Assembly: GCA_013399855.1 (NCBI GenBank) | Contig: VXAY01002466.1 | Span: forward strand, 43,054-107,053 | DNA: 64,000 nt | Direction of reading: 5' to 3' | Origin: Oxyruncus cristatus | Taxonomy: Eukaryota; Chordata; Aves; Passeriformes; Cotingidae | Part shown: piece by piece, positions 11,273 to 21,506 of the stretch | Position numbering within the stretch: position 1 is the stretch's first letter | Layout of the letters: the number at the start of each line of letters is the position of its first letter | The notes under the pieces: generated by a model | Told to the model about the DNA's origin: nothing | Seen by the model: the letters and a program-made list of their open reading frames with translations, nothing else | Database searches by the model: none | Program-made: the position numbers and the translations under genes

Positions 11273-14200
11273 ATTCACTATTTTATGTTCTGCGTGCAAA
11301 TATACGTAAGTTAGGGAATGGATTTTTAAAAACTGAAATTAAGTAAAATTTAAATCACATGACTTTAGACCAGTGAGCAGAGGAACTATATCTGTTGCGA
11401 TGGCACTTAGTTCCCAGGACTGAGTCTTCATATTGATTTACAGTATAATCTGAGCAGTTCTGTCATGTCCTCACTGTAGCTAAGAAATTGAAATCAATGA
11501 TCTGATATTATGATATCTTAATGAAGAAATACATTTGTCAAATGGTCTCATATTTTTCAAGAAAAAAAAGAAATTAAATAGGCTGTGAAGGTATTATTTC
11601 TAATTTGTCTACAATTAAGATGGACAATTGAAGCCTTGTCCCTCTCTCTTCTCTAGTTAGTCCTAAATCCTGCCAAAATGCCTGCTGGAATGTACGTTTG
11701 TGTGTTTCAAGCTGGGCTATATGTGTAAACTAACTGTATTTTTTTCCTGAAGTATATAAAAAACAACTGTTAAAACCCTGTAAATTTGAGGCAGGATGCA
11801 AATAAGTGGATGCAAATTCAAAGAACAGCGTATTTCTTCTTCATATAAATGGTAGCAAGTCAACTTAATCAAAAATGTATAGTGCAAAGTGAGAGAATCT
11901 TGTTTTTAGAACTGCTGCTTGAACTGTTTCTAGCACAGAGAAATGAGATGAATTAAAGTCTCAGAGGGCATATAATTCTTTGTGAACCTAGAGAAGTATT
12001 TGTTGGCAAAGTATTTGTCTCGCTTTGGAATACAGTATTCAGCCTCCATGATTGGATGCGAGTGTTCTTCTCCAAATAAGGAAAAGGACAAGATGGCCTG
12101 CTCACTCATCAGCTGCAGTTCTTAAGCAGTGAAATTTTCAGGAATGAGATAAGTATTTTCATTAGAAATGCTAACACTATCTAAATTAAAATGTAAAAAG
12201 TCTGCTAAAAAATTTATATTCCATAAGAGGGGAGAAAATTACCATTGATGTGAAAATGTATTTTAGACGTGATTAAACAAGAGCAAATTGCTATATGAAG
12301 TGACACACTACTCTTAAAAAGAGGTCTGTCACTAACAAGCACTATATAGGCATGGTAATTTTGGACAATCTAAACACGTGGAAATCACCAGAGAGTTTTG
12401 TTCATGCTTGGCTATAATGTAACTCCTACGTAAATATATGATTAATACACAGCAGTATTTCATAGTCCATCATTTACATGTTCTCTGTTTTGAGTAATTT
12501 CTTCTGGTTTCCCATCTTCATATGTCTTCTTTGACATACAGAAAGACAGATTTAAAACACTGATTTTTGGAAGTTCTTGTATATATGAAAACTGGTTTGA
12601 AAAATATCAGTGATTGAAAAATATCACTTCTTTCCATTGATAGTTTAAAGAATTTCAACTGATTTGTCCAAAAGTTGCATTTCTGCATGGGAAAATGTAC
12701 AATAACTTTGAAGGGCAAAAATAAACAATGCTAATACTTGTCTTTACAGAGAGGAAACAAGTTTATTTTACATTGCTTAACTGAGCACTTGAACAAATGT
12801 TAAGTATAATGTACTCACCTTTCCAGTGATGTTTTTTCCTCTGTGTCTTGACACTAGGTTCCCTACAGAGCAAAAAATTGCCCTGAAAAGACATTTTATT
12901 CTTGATGGAAAATGTATTTTTTTTTTTTTAGAGTTACACTTAGTAACTGTAGATTTAACTAAAATATAACATAAATGAGAATGTTTAAGGCTATGGGTTA
13001 ATACCATGTGATTTCCCAGAATAATGAGTTCAGCAAATGCTTGATGAGGAAATGAAGAGTTAGGTGTATGAGCACGTAACTTTAACTCTGTTTTCTTGGA
13101 ACTGGCAGAAGCCACTGGAAATTGTCTGTAAGTGCTCCTGGTGTATTCATTATGTTCTTCTTGTGTCGTCCTAATGTAACTGTGTTTTTCCAAAGTGAGG
13201 AACATGCTGTGATGCAGTTTGTAGTCCCAGATTGGAAGCTACCTGTGCTTTCAGTTGGCCAGCAGTTGCAAAGCATTCTTGTAGGCGATGCCTCTACATC
13301 CTCATTCTGCCTGACCACTCTGCATGTCCAGGCAAACATATATATTGCTCTCAATAAGTCTAAGTTATCTGCTAGTATGTGTTGCTAATGCCTTAGCAGT
13401 ATATGCTCTCAAAACAGTGTATAGCATTTTTATATACCCACCTTTCTCACATCAGGCATAAATAGGAATGGCACAAGCATAAAACCTTGCAGCAGTCCCT
13501 TGTCTGGGTGTGTGTGTGGACGCCTGCTTTTGTAGGTTTTTCTAATGAATACTGTTTGTATGAAGAACGTCTATTAGATTGGGCTGTCATACTTTACTGA
13601 CAGTTTTGGTTTGGAAGGCACTTGGAAAAACAAAAGAGAAAAGCTCTTATGGTAACATAAGGTCATCTGAAATATGAGACCTTCCTCTTCTTCAATTTTT
13701 AGAATAATCAAAAAGTATGGACAGCTTAAAATACCTAGCATAATTAGCCTTGGTGTAGCTAGTGTTTCATTTCATAAATAGAGGTGTCTGAAAGCTAAGT
13801 AGTAGAAAAGATTTTCAGGGAGCTAGCTCATCATATTGATTATAATTTTTTCCCAGCAGACTCAGAAAGCCCAATTTGAAAGGGAACTTCTGGGAAAGAT
13901 GGATGTCTTTATTCATTATAGTCTCATCCCCTTCTTCTTGTGTATCTTCCTTTGTGTATATCTGAGAGCTTTGTATCTGTAAGGAACTGTGGTGTACATA
14001 GAGATGTCATTTAACAATTCCTCATCTCCTTATGCTTGAGGTATGTCCATCCTAGTACTTTTAAGCTCTCCATACAGACTGGGGTCTGGCATTCTCATGT
14101 GTTCTCTGTGATGGTTGACAGGAGAACAGAGGACACACAGCCAAGTGCACACAGAGAGAAACAGTGGAGGAGCTCAGGAAAGCTCAGCTCCTTTTGTCCT

Positions 14201-15416
14201 TGCATCTAGTAATTACAAGGAGTAAGGTGGAATGAATAAAGAGTGTGAGCAAGAAAAAGGTAAGAAAGCCATGCATGCGGGGTAGAAATGTTTCAAAATC
14301 TGGGCTTCTGTCATTTAAATTACACCTGCAGAGGAAAATGCGTGAGGAGAAGGGCACCTGGGATGGTGATAAATTGCTGCCGTGACTGTAAAATGAGACA
14401 AAACACGTTCATTAAGTCACTCTTGTTGGAAGATTTTGGAAGAGTATACGTTTGGCTGTTATATGCACAGGAATTAGTTTGTTATGCTGGTACCTGCCTG
14501 AAAGAGGAATTTTGACTTTGTTGTTGTAGCTTTTGGTTTTATGCTTTGGAGAAGCAAATTTTCTGCAATGTAATTCTCAAATGAGGCATTACAGATACAG
14601 GAAAATGTTCCAATCACAGATTGAGCAGTGAAAAAACCAATTTAGAACATATCAAACACTGAGAAAGGCACTGGCAACATGTTTTGTTTGGGTTTTTTTT
14701 GGAAAGGAGTGTTATTCTTCTTTTTTTGTGAGGAGGTGAGGAGTTAGAGGTTGTACCTCTGCTCATTCGTCTAGAAGGCTGATGAAGAAGAAATCATGAA
14801 TGGAATGGAGAGTGCAGATATAGAGGAGAGTTGGTTATTATCTCTTTCAATTGAAGAACTGGAGATCTTCAAATTGCAGCAGTAGATTTTAAATTAAAGG
14901 GTTAAAAAATCCATATTCCTTCAAAATGTACATAATTAAGCAATATGAAGGCACAGATTCAGAGCTGAGGTCAAAGCTGAGATCAAAATAGGCTTATAGT
15001 TGCACTATATAGATATACTGTCTCTTAAATGACTGCTTTAGTCATGGAGGAGGGAAAGCACTATTAGACATTTCAATTGAAATCAATGCAAATTCTGTAT
15101 CTGGAAAAAAAAAAATCCATTGGGAGGGAAAAATTAAAACACAAACCCTGTAGGCAGACATTTTCTTTCCTGATGGATCAATTTTAAATTAGCATCATCA
15201 CAATCGGAAAACATGTCCTATAGAAATGCTGGTCTTTGCCTGACTGAGCCTTGTATGAATATTCTAAAATCATTATCTTAAATTGTGCATAGTACTTGTT
15301 TTTGAAAACAGCCTGTAATTACAAAAGAGAAAACTCATTTAATGGAAACTTTACTATTTACAAAGGATGATAATATCTTAATTTTTAATGAAAAAATTGT
15401 GTAGATGTTATATACA
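11273..15416. other. Unique DNA, no gene recognised
   Basis: I recognise no repeat or exon here. At about 13080-13390 both strands carry open frames of roughly 90 codons (one has a Trp-Lys-Leu-Pro-rich look), but neither resembles a known domain and neither is bounded by convincing splice sites. T- and A-runs occur near 12909-12920 and 15103-15113. Confidence 0.45.
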
Positions 15417-15489
15417 AAAAACCCCCCAAAAACCAAAAAACCCCAAACCAAAACAAAAAATAAAAACCCAAGTAAACCCCAAACAAGTT
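15417..15489. repeat. A/C-only low-complexity tract
   Basis: This is a run of about 70 bases made almost only of A and C in blocks such as AAAAAACCCCCC and CCAAAACAAAAAATAAAAA. It looks like a decayed (CAAA)n or A-rich microsatellite. A G-rich run (GGGGGGAGGGGGGG, about 15576-15589) and an assembly gap follow within 130 bp. Confidence 0.85.
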
Positions 15490-15613
15490 TTCCTGTATAT
15501 CAATAGTATTTGTGGTGTTTTGGTTTTATGAATAAATGAGGGAAGATTGTTTGTACCTCATAATTGTTTTTGTGGGGGGAGGGGGGGAGCAACCACAACA
15601 AACCACTAAAAAG

Positions 15614-15621
15614 NNNNNNNN
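15614..15621. other. Assembly gap of 8 Ns
   Basis: Eight undetermined bases follow the G-rich and A-rich low-complexity stretch. Sequence across the gap is unknown, so spacing between its flanks should not be trusted. Confidence 0.99.
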
Positions 15622-18600
15622 AAAAGCTCTAGCAGGAAAAATTACAGATAAAACTGCCTGTTTCAAGCTTCTGACAAATTATTCTGCCAGTCTCATGTGA
15701 ACTTTGTAATTGAAAATCTCTGTCGCATTGAAATTTAATGGTCTATTGAAATTAAGTGCCTTTGCTCTAGCTGTTTAGATTATTTGCTTGTCTTGGAATC
15801 AAAAGGTTTTAGTTTTTATTTTTCTTTCCTTATTTCTTCCTTTCATTTTGAAGATCTGAATTTAAAATATCTCTTTCAAATGGATTTGCTCATGTCCTGC
15901 TTTTCTGTTACCCCAAATACAAAGTATGCTTCACTCTGTATTATGTCAAATTAATGTTAAATTTAGTAAGAAACATACTGAAAGGATTTGGCTTTCAAGC
16001 TCTATACTACATTAACCTGAAGGAAACAGTTTTCTGAATGGAATAATCCCCGTGTTAGCAAAGCTTACACGTTCTTGGCAGAAATAGAGGGAGGGGAAAG
16101 AGAGATGTCTCACTGGTCACAGAATAATCTTAGCTGTCTGAATCTCTTGATATTCTGAATCTCACTCCTATCCTGCCTGCACATTCCACCATGCAAATCT
16201 TTAGTAGCTAAATACCTAGATGAAGAGTTTGTGCCGTGGTTGAAGCCCTGCTCATAAACTTCTGCCTGACATTTGAGCCCGCTTAGATTGCTGTTTCAGT
16301 GCTTGCTATTGATTTGCAATTTTATTCAGTGTCATTAAAAAAGATAGCATGTCCACTTCTGTTTCTGGAATACATAAAGTGTTGAACAGAAACACTGATT
16401 TTCTTGGGTTGTTCTGAATCTGCCATGTTCATGTACACTTGTAGAGAGAGTGTTTTTCCTGCCACCTATGTCATAAACAGCATGATCCCAGTGCTAATCC
16501 CAGTGTGGATCCTGAGTGGTTTCTAGTGATGTTAAAGAATTACTAAAAGAGTAACAGTAAAAAATTAATATGGAAGTAAAATGTAGAGGAACGGTTAAAG
16601 CTGATTCTTTAAATGCATATAACTTAAGGGTGGAGAGACATACCACTGGCATTTTATCTGATCTCCCTGTAGGTCTCTCCTTGCAGTTGAAAATAGTCGC
16701 TACTAAAAGTTCACTAAACAGGAGCTGCTCTTCGGGTGCAATATTGTTTTTGTATGCCTTTATATAGTGAATTGTTAAAGTGTCTCTATAACCTTCAATG
16801 GTTAGGTGTCTGATATAAAATGTAAAAGATGCCATTTTTTGTTACAATCTCTACAAGGTACTGAGTTTCAAAGTTAATCTTGATGGCAGTAATGGCTAGC
16901 AATAATGGTTTTGTGTGCCTGTTGTTGCCTTCAGTAACATTTTTGCAGTTATGTTATCCAGAATGTAATTGTTTTTCATCTAAGGGAAAAATGGAAAATG
17001 ACAGAATATGAAAAAAACATGAGTCTATTTCCTCTATTGGAGGAAATAGTGGTAAGCCGAAGTTTGTATGTTAGCTCAGAAGAGCTGACAATTTGAGGTA
17101 TGAAGTACAGGTAACAAGTTAATGAAACATTTGCCCAGAAAAGAGAGGTAACACAGTTTGCTGTACTGTACTGAACTGAATTACAGGGTTAATGTCTGAT
17201 GTGGGATAGGGTGTATTTCAATAGAATGCTCTTAAATGGAGGTATTATTTCAGAACTGTTGGTCCACGTCCTTGAAGACAACTTTTTTTTTCAACTGTTT
17301 CGATGCCTAGCAGGATGTCATGTGAGTATTAAGTAGTTCTGAGGACTTCTTTTAGTATCAGTTATAGCTGAGTACTGCTTTGCAAATAATTTTGAGTTGT
17401 AATTTACTCATAGAAAGCAAAAACTCTCTGCAGACAGTGCACTGTAATTATCAGTGGCTCTTAACGTGGATACTGTTGTGCTATTGTGGTAACTGCTTGT
17501 CTTGTTATACCTAGATTGCATATACTTTGACTTAAGCAAATTTACAAGGTGAGTGATTGTAATTTGTTTCATTTTTACATACATAAAATGAAATAAATTT
17601 TACTTATGGAACTGCTTGATAATATTTTAAATTAAAACTGTTTTAATATCTTTAAAAGTTGTTTAGCCTCTTAGAGGAGATACATGGGAATACTGTGCAG
17701 CATGTATCCTTGTTTAAAAGCTGTTCTAATGAAAAGTTTGTCACATAACACAAACTCCTCTTTTACAACGTGTCTCTTGCTGTGAAGCAGATTTTTGGCT
17801 GTTGTAAACCTCTTTTTTCGAGTAGGTGTTCTGATTATGAGCCAGGCTCTACTCTAATTTCTGTCCAGGTTTTGAAAGGCGAGACTAAACTACTCGCATA
17901 CACTTCTGTTACAGCATCTCCTGGGTTTTGGGTTTTGTTTGTTTGTGTTTGTTTTGTTTTGCTTTTAAAATAGTTTTAATTTTCTCCCCCTAATTTTTTT
18001 TTTTTCTCTTTAAAAAATAAAATTAGAAATGTGTTGTATACAAGCACCACATTCATGGTCATCATCTGGAAAATGCCCTTTTCTTCTGTATGCTTGGCAA
18101 ACCATAGGAAAAAATTGAAAATAACTATATTGATCTCCATTTTCTTGGGACTGTGCAGCTGGATACAAAACTTCTCTTTCCTAAAGGAGAAAAGTGAACT
18201 GGCTGCCACATTTTTTACAAGAGGCAGATCTGTGAATCCTCGTTTCATTGTAGACAATTTTACTCATCACAAGTCAATCTCAACAGTCTCCATGGGCTTA
18301 CAAGCCCTCTGTGAATTTCTTACTTTCAAGAAATTTCAGATGAAGTTTTGGATGATAACTGGGTCTGATTTGTTTGGTGATTATATTATGCTACCACATA
18401 TTATATAATTTTTATTTAAAAAACCAAAACAACCCAACCCTTTTCTTGGGGAGTAATAATTTTGGTGCAATTCTAAAAATCTAATTGGAAGATTGTTCTT
18501 CATCCATCCCTAGTGAAGACTTTCACATGAATGCTCTTACTCAGCATAAGAAAATCAGGTGAATTAACTCAGTGATTCCTGATCAGTACAAAGACACTAA

Positions 18601-19152
18601 TATTTGTCCTCTGGGAACAGTTATCATGTATAGACCACATCCATCTGCCCTTTCTGTGCATGTGAGCCATCATACCACTTGCCTTTATTATTTCCTGTAC
18701 TTTTAGCTCTTCTCTCTCTTTAGCAGTTAGAAGACGCTGTGTGTTGCTCTAGGGAGACTTATGTTAAGGGCTTGTGGTCTCTGCTTGAATTCAGCTTCTT
18801 TGAGGTATAAAAGTTACTACTAGTTGATGGAGGGATCTTGTGGCTGCACTGAGCCAGCTTTTACTTTCACACCTAGCTTCACGAGTGTGAAATAATGTCT
18901 GCAACAAGCATTCATGTTGGAGAAAAATATTAAAATAATTGATGTGTTTAGCGTGGCTTAGTACTTTGGAGTTGAAGGGAAAATATTTCAAAACAGTGCT
19001 TTTCAACAGTTAGAAAAGCAACTAACATGTAAAACTGACTTCCCAGTTTAAGCCCCAAAAGGGAAGGTCCTGAATCAAGAAGGCTGCACTTATGCATCTG
19101 TTTTCCCTTTGAGAATGCTGTCTCTGCAAAACAGACCAGGATCTTTCTCAGT
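15622..19152. other. Unique DNA, no gene recognised
   Basis: No repeat family or exon is recognised. A (GTTT)n-like tract lies at about 17924-17970, followed by T- and A-runs to 18020. The 125-codon frame at 18031-18408 has no motif and overlaps an opposite-strand frame. Confidence 0.45.
17924..17970. repeat. (GTTT)n-like microsatellite
   Basis: The tract is an irregular run of GTTT/GTTTT units (for example TTTTGTTTGTTTGTGTTTG), probably derived from an A-rich retroelement tail or by slippage. Confidence 0.8.
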
Positions 19153-19229
19153 TGTTGTCGCGTGCAGGTTGGATAAGACGCGGCACACCAGGGGTTCTTT
19201 AAGCAAGGGAGTGGTGGTAACCCTCTGAC

Positions 19230-19235
19230 TTTATT
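19230..19235 (-). terminator. LTR poly(A) signal AATAAA
   Basis: AATAAA on the minus strand lies ~85 bp downstream of the LTR TATA box, as expected for a short R region. Confidence 0.65.
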
Positions 19236-19316
19236 GTAGGGCGCAATGTCTCAGTGCAGAAGTGAGGGTGTCCCTGAGTTTAAGAGTGCGTGTCCCCAAG
19301 GGAAAGAAGGGTTGGC

Positions 19317-19324
19317 TTTTTATA
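19317..19324 (-). promoter_or_regulatory. LTR TATA box
   Basis: TTATAAAA on the minus strand lies inside the LTR, upstream of its poly(A) signal at normal spacing. Activity is unknown. Confidence 0.6.
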
Positions 19325-19645
19325 AGGTGGGTAAGGGAAGGTTCCATGAACTAGGGAGGACTTTTACAAATAGGGGAATCAAGGGGAGGAGGAAAGTACA
19401 ACTAGGAATGTTAGGGGAGGAGGTAACACCTTACATGAAAACAGGGGAGGAGAATGTCTAAATAAGGAAAATGCTGTATTGCAGCAACTCCAACTGATGA
19501 GAAAATGGGAATAAACTAAAGGGAGTCCTGAGGGAAAATGATTTTTAAAACTGGGGGTACAACATGTAAACAACATGCATTAACAATATATTAAATTATG
19601 ATAACTCTTAAAACTTCTTTCAGTCTTCTTCTTTTTCTTATTCTG

Positions 19646-20100
19646 AATCATAGAATCATAGAATCAGATGGGTTGGAAAGGACCTCTGAGATCATCAAGT
19701 CCAACCCTGGATCCAACACCACCGTGGTTACTAGACTATGGCACTAAGTGTCACGTCCAGCCTCATCTTAAAAACCTCCAGGGACAGAGAATCCACCACT
19801 TCCCTGGGCAGCCCATTCCAATGGCTGATTACTCTCTCTGTAAAGAATTTCTTTCTGATATCCAACCTAAACCTCCCCTGGCACAGCTTAAGGCCATGCC
19901 CTCTTGTCTTCCCGCTGGTTGCCTGGGAGAAGAGACCAACCCCCACCTGGCTACAACCTCCTTTCAGATAGTTGTAGAGAGCGATGAGGTCTCCCCTGAG
20001 CCTTCTCTTCTCCAGGCTAAACAACCCCAGCTCCTTCAGCCTCTCCTCATAGGACTTGTGCTCAAGTCCCTTCACCAGCCTGGTTGCTGGTCCTCATAAG
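19646..20100 (-). mobile_element. CR1 LINE 3' end, relatively well preserved
   Basis: The reversed tail (AATCATAGAATCATAGAATC) and GGGTTGGAAAGGACCTCTGA open the copy. The minus-strand frame 19731-20075 is an uninterrupted 114-codon piece of the CR1 RT C-terminus with [31 protein letters not shown] and H-W-N-G-L-P-R-E. The open frame indicates a younger subfamily than the other copies in this window. It is 5'-truncated at about 20100 and lies 70 bp from the LTR. Confidence 0.93.
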
Positions 20101-20749
20101 TTTTGGATGGGGTAAGCATTTTTTTTCCGTAATTCAAATTGTTCATGAAGTTCTTTATTGCTCCCGACAAGTTGTTATTTGAAATTTTGTACTGCTTTTC
20201 AGAAATTATTGCTTTTGGCAGACAATGCGTTCAGCTTATCTTTTTTTTTTTTTTTTTTTAATAATCACTATGATAAAGTGGTCTCTGAATGCACCTAAAG
20301 CCTGGTTTCTTGCTGATTTGCATGCGTATGGGATCATCTTCTAGTAGCAGTAGCCTGGTGGTTTTATTTCCAGAGCTCTCTTATTGGATTCTATCCTCTA
20401 TGACTTTTGCATTTAAAAAGGAATAGGTTAAAGGAAAAATTTGTCTTGTCTGCTGCATACTCTAGCCATGAAAGCCAAGGGTGTATTTTCCTCCTTTCTG
20501 TTTCCGTCATGAGTCTGGAGGGAGAGGCTTGGTGCTAATTTTCATCTGTGAAATGGGAGTTCCTATAGAACTGAAGTTTGCTGCAGAGAAGTGATTTCCT
20601 GGGGCATTGTTGAAATATTAGTTGAGCATGTTGAACACGTAAATAGTTCCTCCATGTTAATTTTATATGACCAGTGTCCTTTGAGGATAAATTCTTTTGA
20701 AACAAACAAGAATGGCTTTATGTACTGTAACACAGTTTTAGCATTCTCT
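20101..20749. other. Unique DNA with a 19-base T-run
   Basis: No gene is recognised. A T-run fills 20241-20259. The 20591-20827 open frame runs from unique DNA into the RTE copy out of frame and is not a gene. Confidence 0.5.
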
Positions 20750-20760
20750 ATACCAACAGA
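20750..20760. repeat. Target-site duplication, left copy (RTE copy B)
   Basis: ATACCAACAGA at 20750-20760 is repeated exactly at 21496-21506, bracketing the RTE insert. Confidence 0.92.
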
Positions 20761-21453
20761 CAGGTTAGCAAAGGCACAAGAGCTTTCGGAAAGCTTCATA
20801 AAAGAGTTTGGCGAAATAAACACCTGAAGAAAAGCACAAAGATCAATGTTTACAGAGCCATAGTGCTGTCTACTCTCTTATACGGATCTGAACCATGGGT
20901 CATCTACCGCCACCACCTGCGTCTCCTAGAACGCTTCCATCAACGCTGCCTCCGTACAATTCTAAACATCCACTGGTCAGATTATGTGACCAATACTTCT
21001 GTTCTCGAACAAGCAGCAGTCACAAGCATTGAGGCCATGTTACTGAGAACACAGCTGCCTTGGGCAGGGCACGTCTCCAGGATGAAGGACCACCGCCTCC
21101 CTAAGATCCTGCTTTATGGTGAACTCGCCACCGGCTGCTGCAAGAGAGGAGCCCCGAAGAAAAGATACAAGGACTCCCTGAAACAACATCTCAGCCTTGG
21201 CCATATTGACCACCATAACTGGTCTACTCTGGCCTCCAGTCAGGAGTCCTGGAGACGCACCATCTACAACGCTGCTGATGCTTTTGAGAAAGCAGGCAGG
21301 ATCACCCTTGAGGAGAAAAGACAACGCAGAAAGAATCGTGCCTTGCAGGATATACCATCTAAGGAGTCTTTCTGCTGTGCTTTTTGCAACAGGACTTGCC
21401 CATCTCGTATTGGCCTTTTTAGCCACCAACGCGCTTGCAACAAACGTGGGTAG
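20761..21453 (+). pseudogene. RTE-type polyprotein C-terminal fragment, open frame
   Basis: 231 codons including the stop. In order I see: A-F-G-K-L-H-K-R-V-W (about residues 8-17), typical of the region just after the RT palm in RTE-like LINEs; L-L-Y-G-S-E-P-W (about 37-44); L-N-I-H-W; T-Q-L-P-W-A-G-H-V-S-R-M, where copy A has R for P; L-Y-G-E-L-A-T-G; K-R-G-A-P-K-K-R-Y-K-D; and a C-terminal finger with two Cys pairs and I-G-L-F-S-H-Q-R-A-C. No endonuclease or RT catalytic motif is present, because the copy is 5'-truncated. I infer no cellular function. Confidence 0.85.
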
Positions 21454-21467
21454 AGCCCTTCCCAAAT

Positions 21468-21481
21468 CTTCGTTCATGAAG
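21468..21481 (+). other. Stem-loop in RTE 3' UTR (copy B)
   Basis: CTTCG-TTCA-TGAAG folds with a five-pair stem (one G-T wobble). Compared with copy A, both changed stem positions keep pairing through wobble or Watson-Crick partners. Confidence 0.6.
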
Positions 21482-21495
21482 CCTAGCCATGACTG

Positions 21496-21506
21496 ATACC
21501 AACAGA
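21496..21506. repeat. Target-site duplication, right copy (RTE copy B)
   Basis: Exact second copy of ATACCAACAGA (see 20750-20760). Confidence 0.92.

Larger units (their letters stand above)
19153..19575 (-). mobile_element. Endogenous retrovirus LTR (solo or isolated)
   Basis: On the minus strand this ~410-420-bp stretch has LTR layout. It opens TGTTGT and ends ACAACA, giving six-base terminal inverted repeats. A TATA box (TTATAAAA, about 19317-19324) lies ~85 bp upstream of a poly(A) signal (AATAAA, minus strand at 19230-19235), followed by a ~77-bp U5-like part ending CGCGACAACA. The start is ambiguous (19564 or 19575), because both points give TGTTGT. I could not find a matching target duplication or a primer-binding site, so it may be a solo LTR with a damaged flank. 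No viral coding sequence is attached. The short U3-R-U5 size fits a class II (ERVK-like) avian LTR, but the class is an inference. Confidence 0.72.
20761..21495 (+). mobile_element. RTE-type LINE fragment, 5'-truncated (copy B)
   Basis: This 735-bp insertion is bounded by perfect 11-bp direct repeats. Its first base is in frame with the polyprotein, and the frame is open for 231 codons to a TAG at 21451-21453, without a frameshift or stop. The 42-nt 3' UTR carries a stem-loop (21468-21481) and ends in GCCATGACTG, a decayed form of the (ATG)n tail seen in copy A. Perfect duplications and an intact frame suggest a fairly recent insertion. It is truncated within the region after the RT catalytic domain, so it cannot move alone. 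Confidence 0.9.

Noticed and set aside
13082..13388. Overlapping ~90-codon frames on both strands near a pyrimidine tract
   Set aside because: Considered as an exon, but neither strand gives a recognisable protein and no credible donor site bounds it.
18031..18408. 125-codon plus-strand open frame
   Set aside because: No start context, motif or splice structure, with an overlapping opposite-strand frame; compatible with chance.
20241..20259. 19-base T-run as the poly(A) tail of an antisense processed pseudogene
   Set aside because: No coding or 3' UTR-like sequence, poly(A) signal or target duplication could be found beside it.
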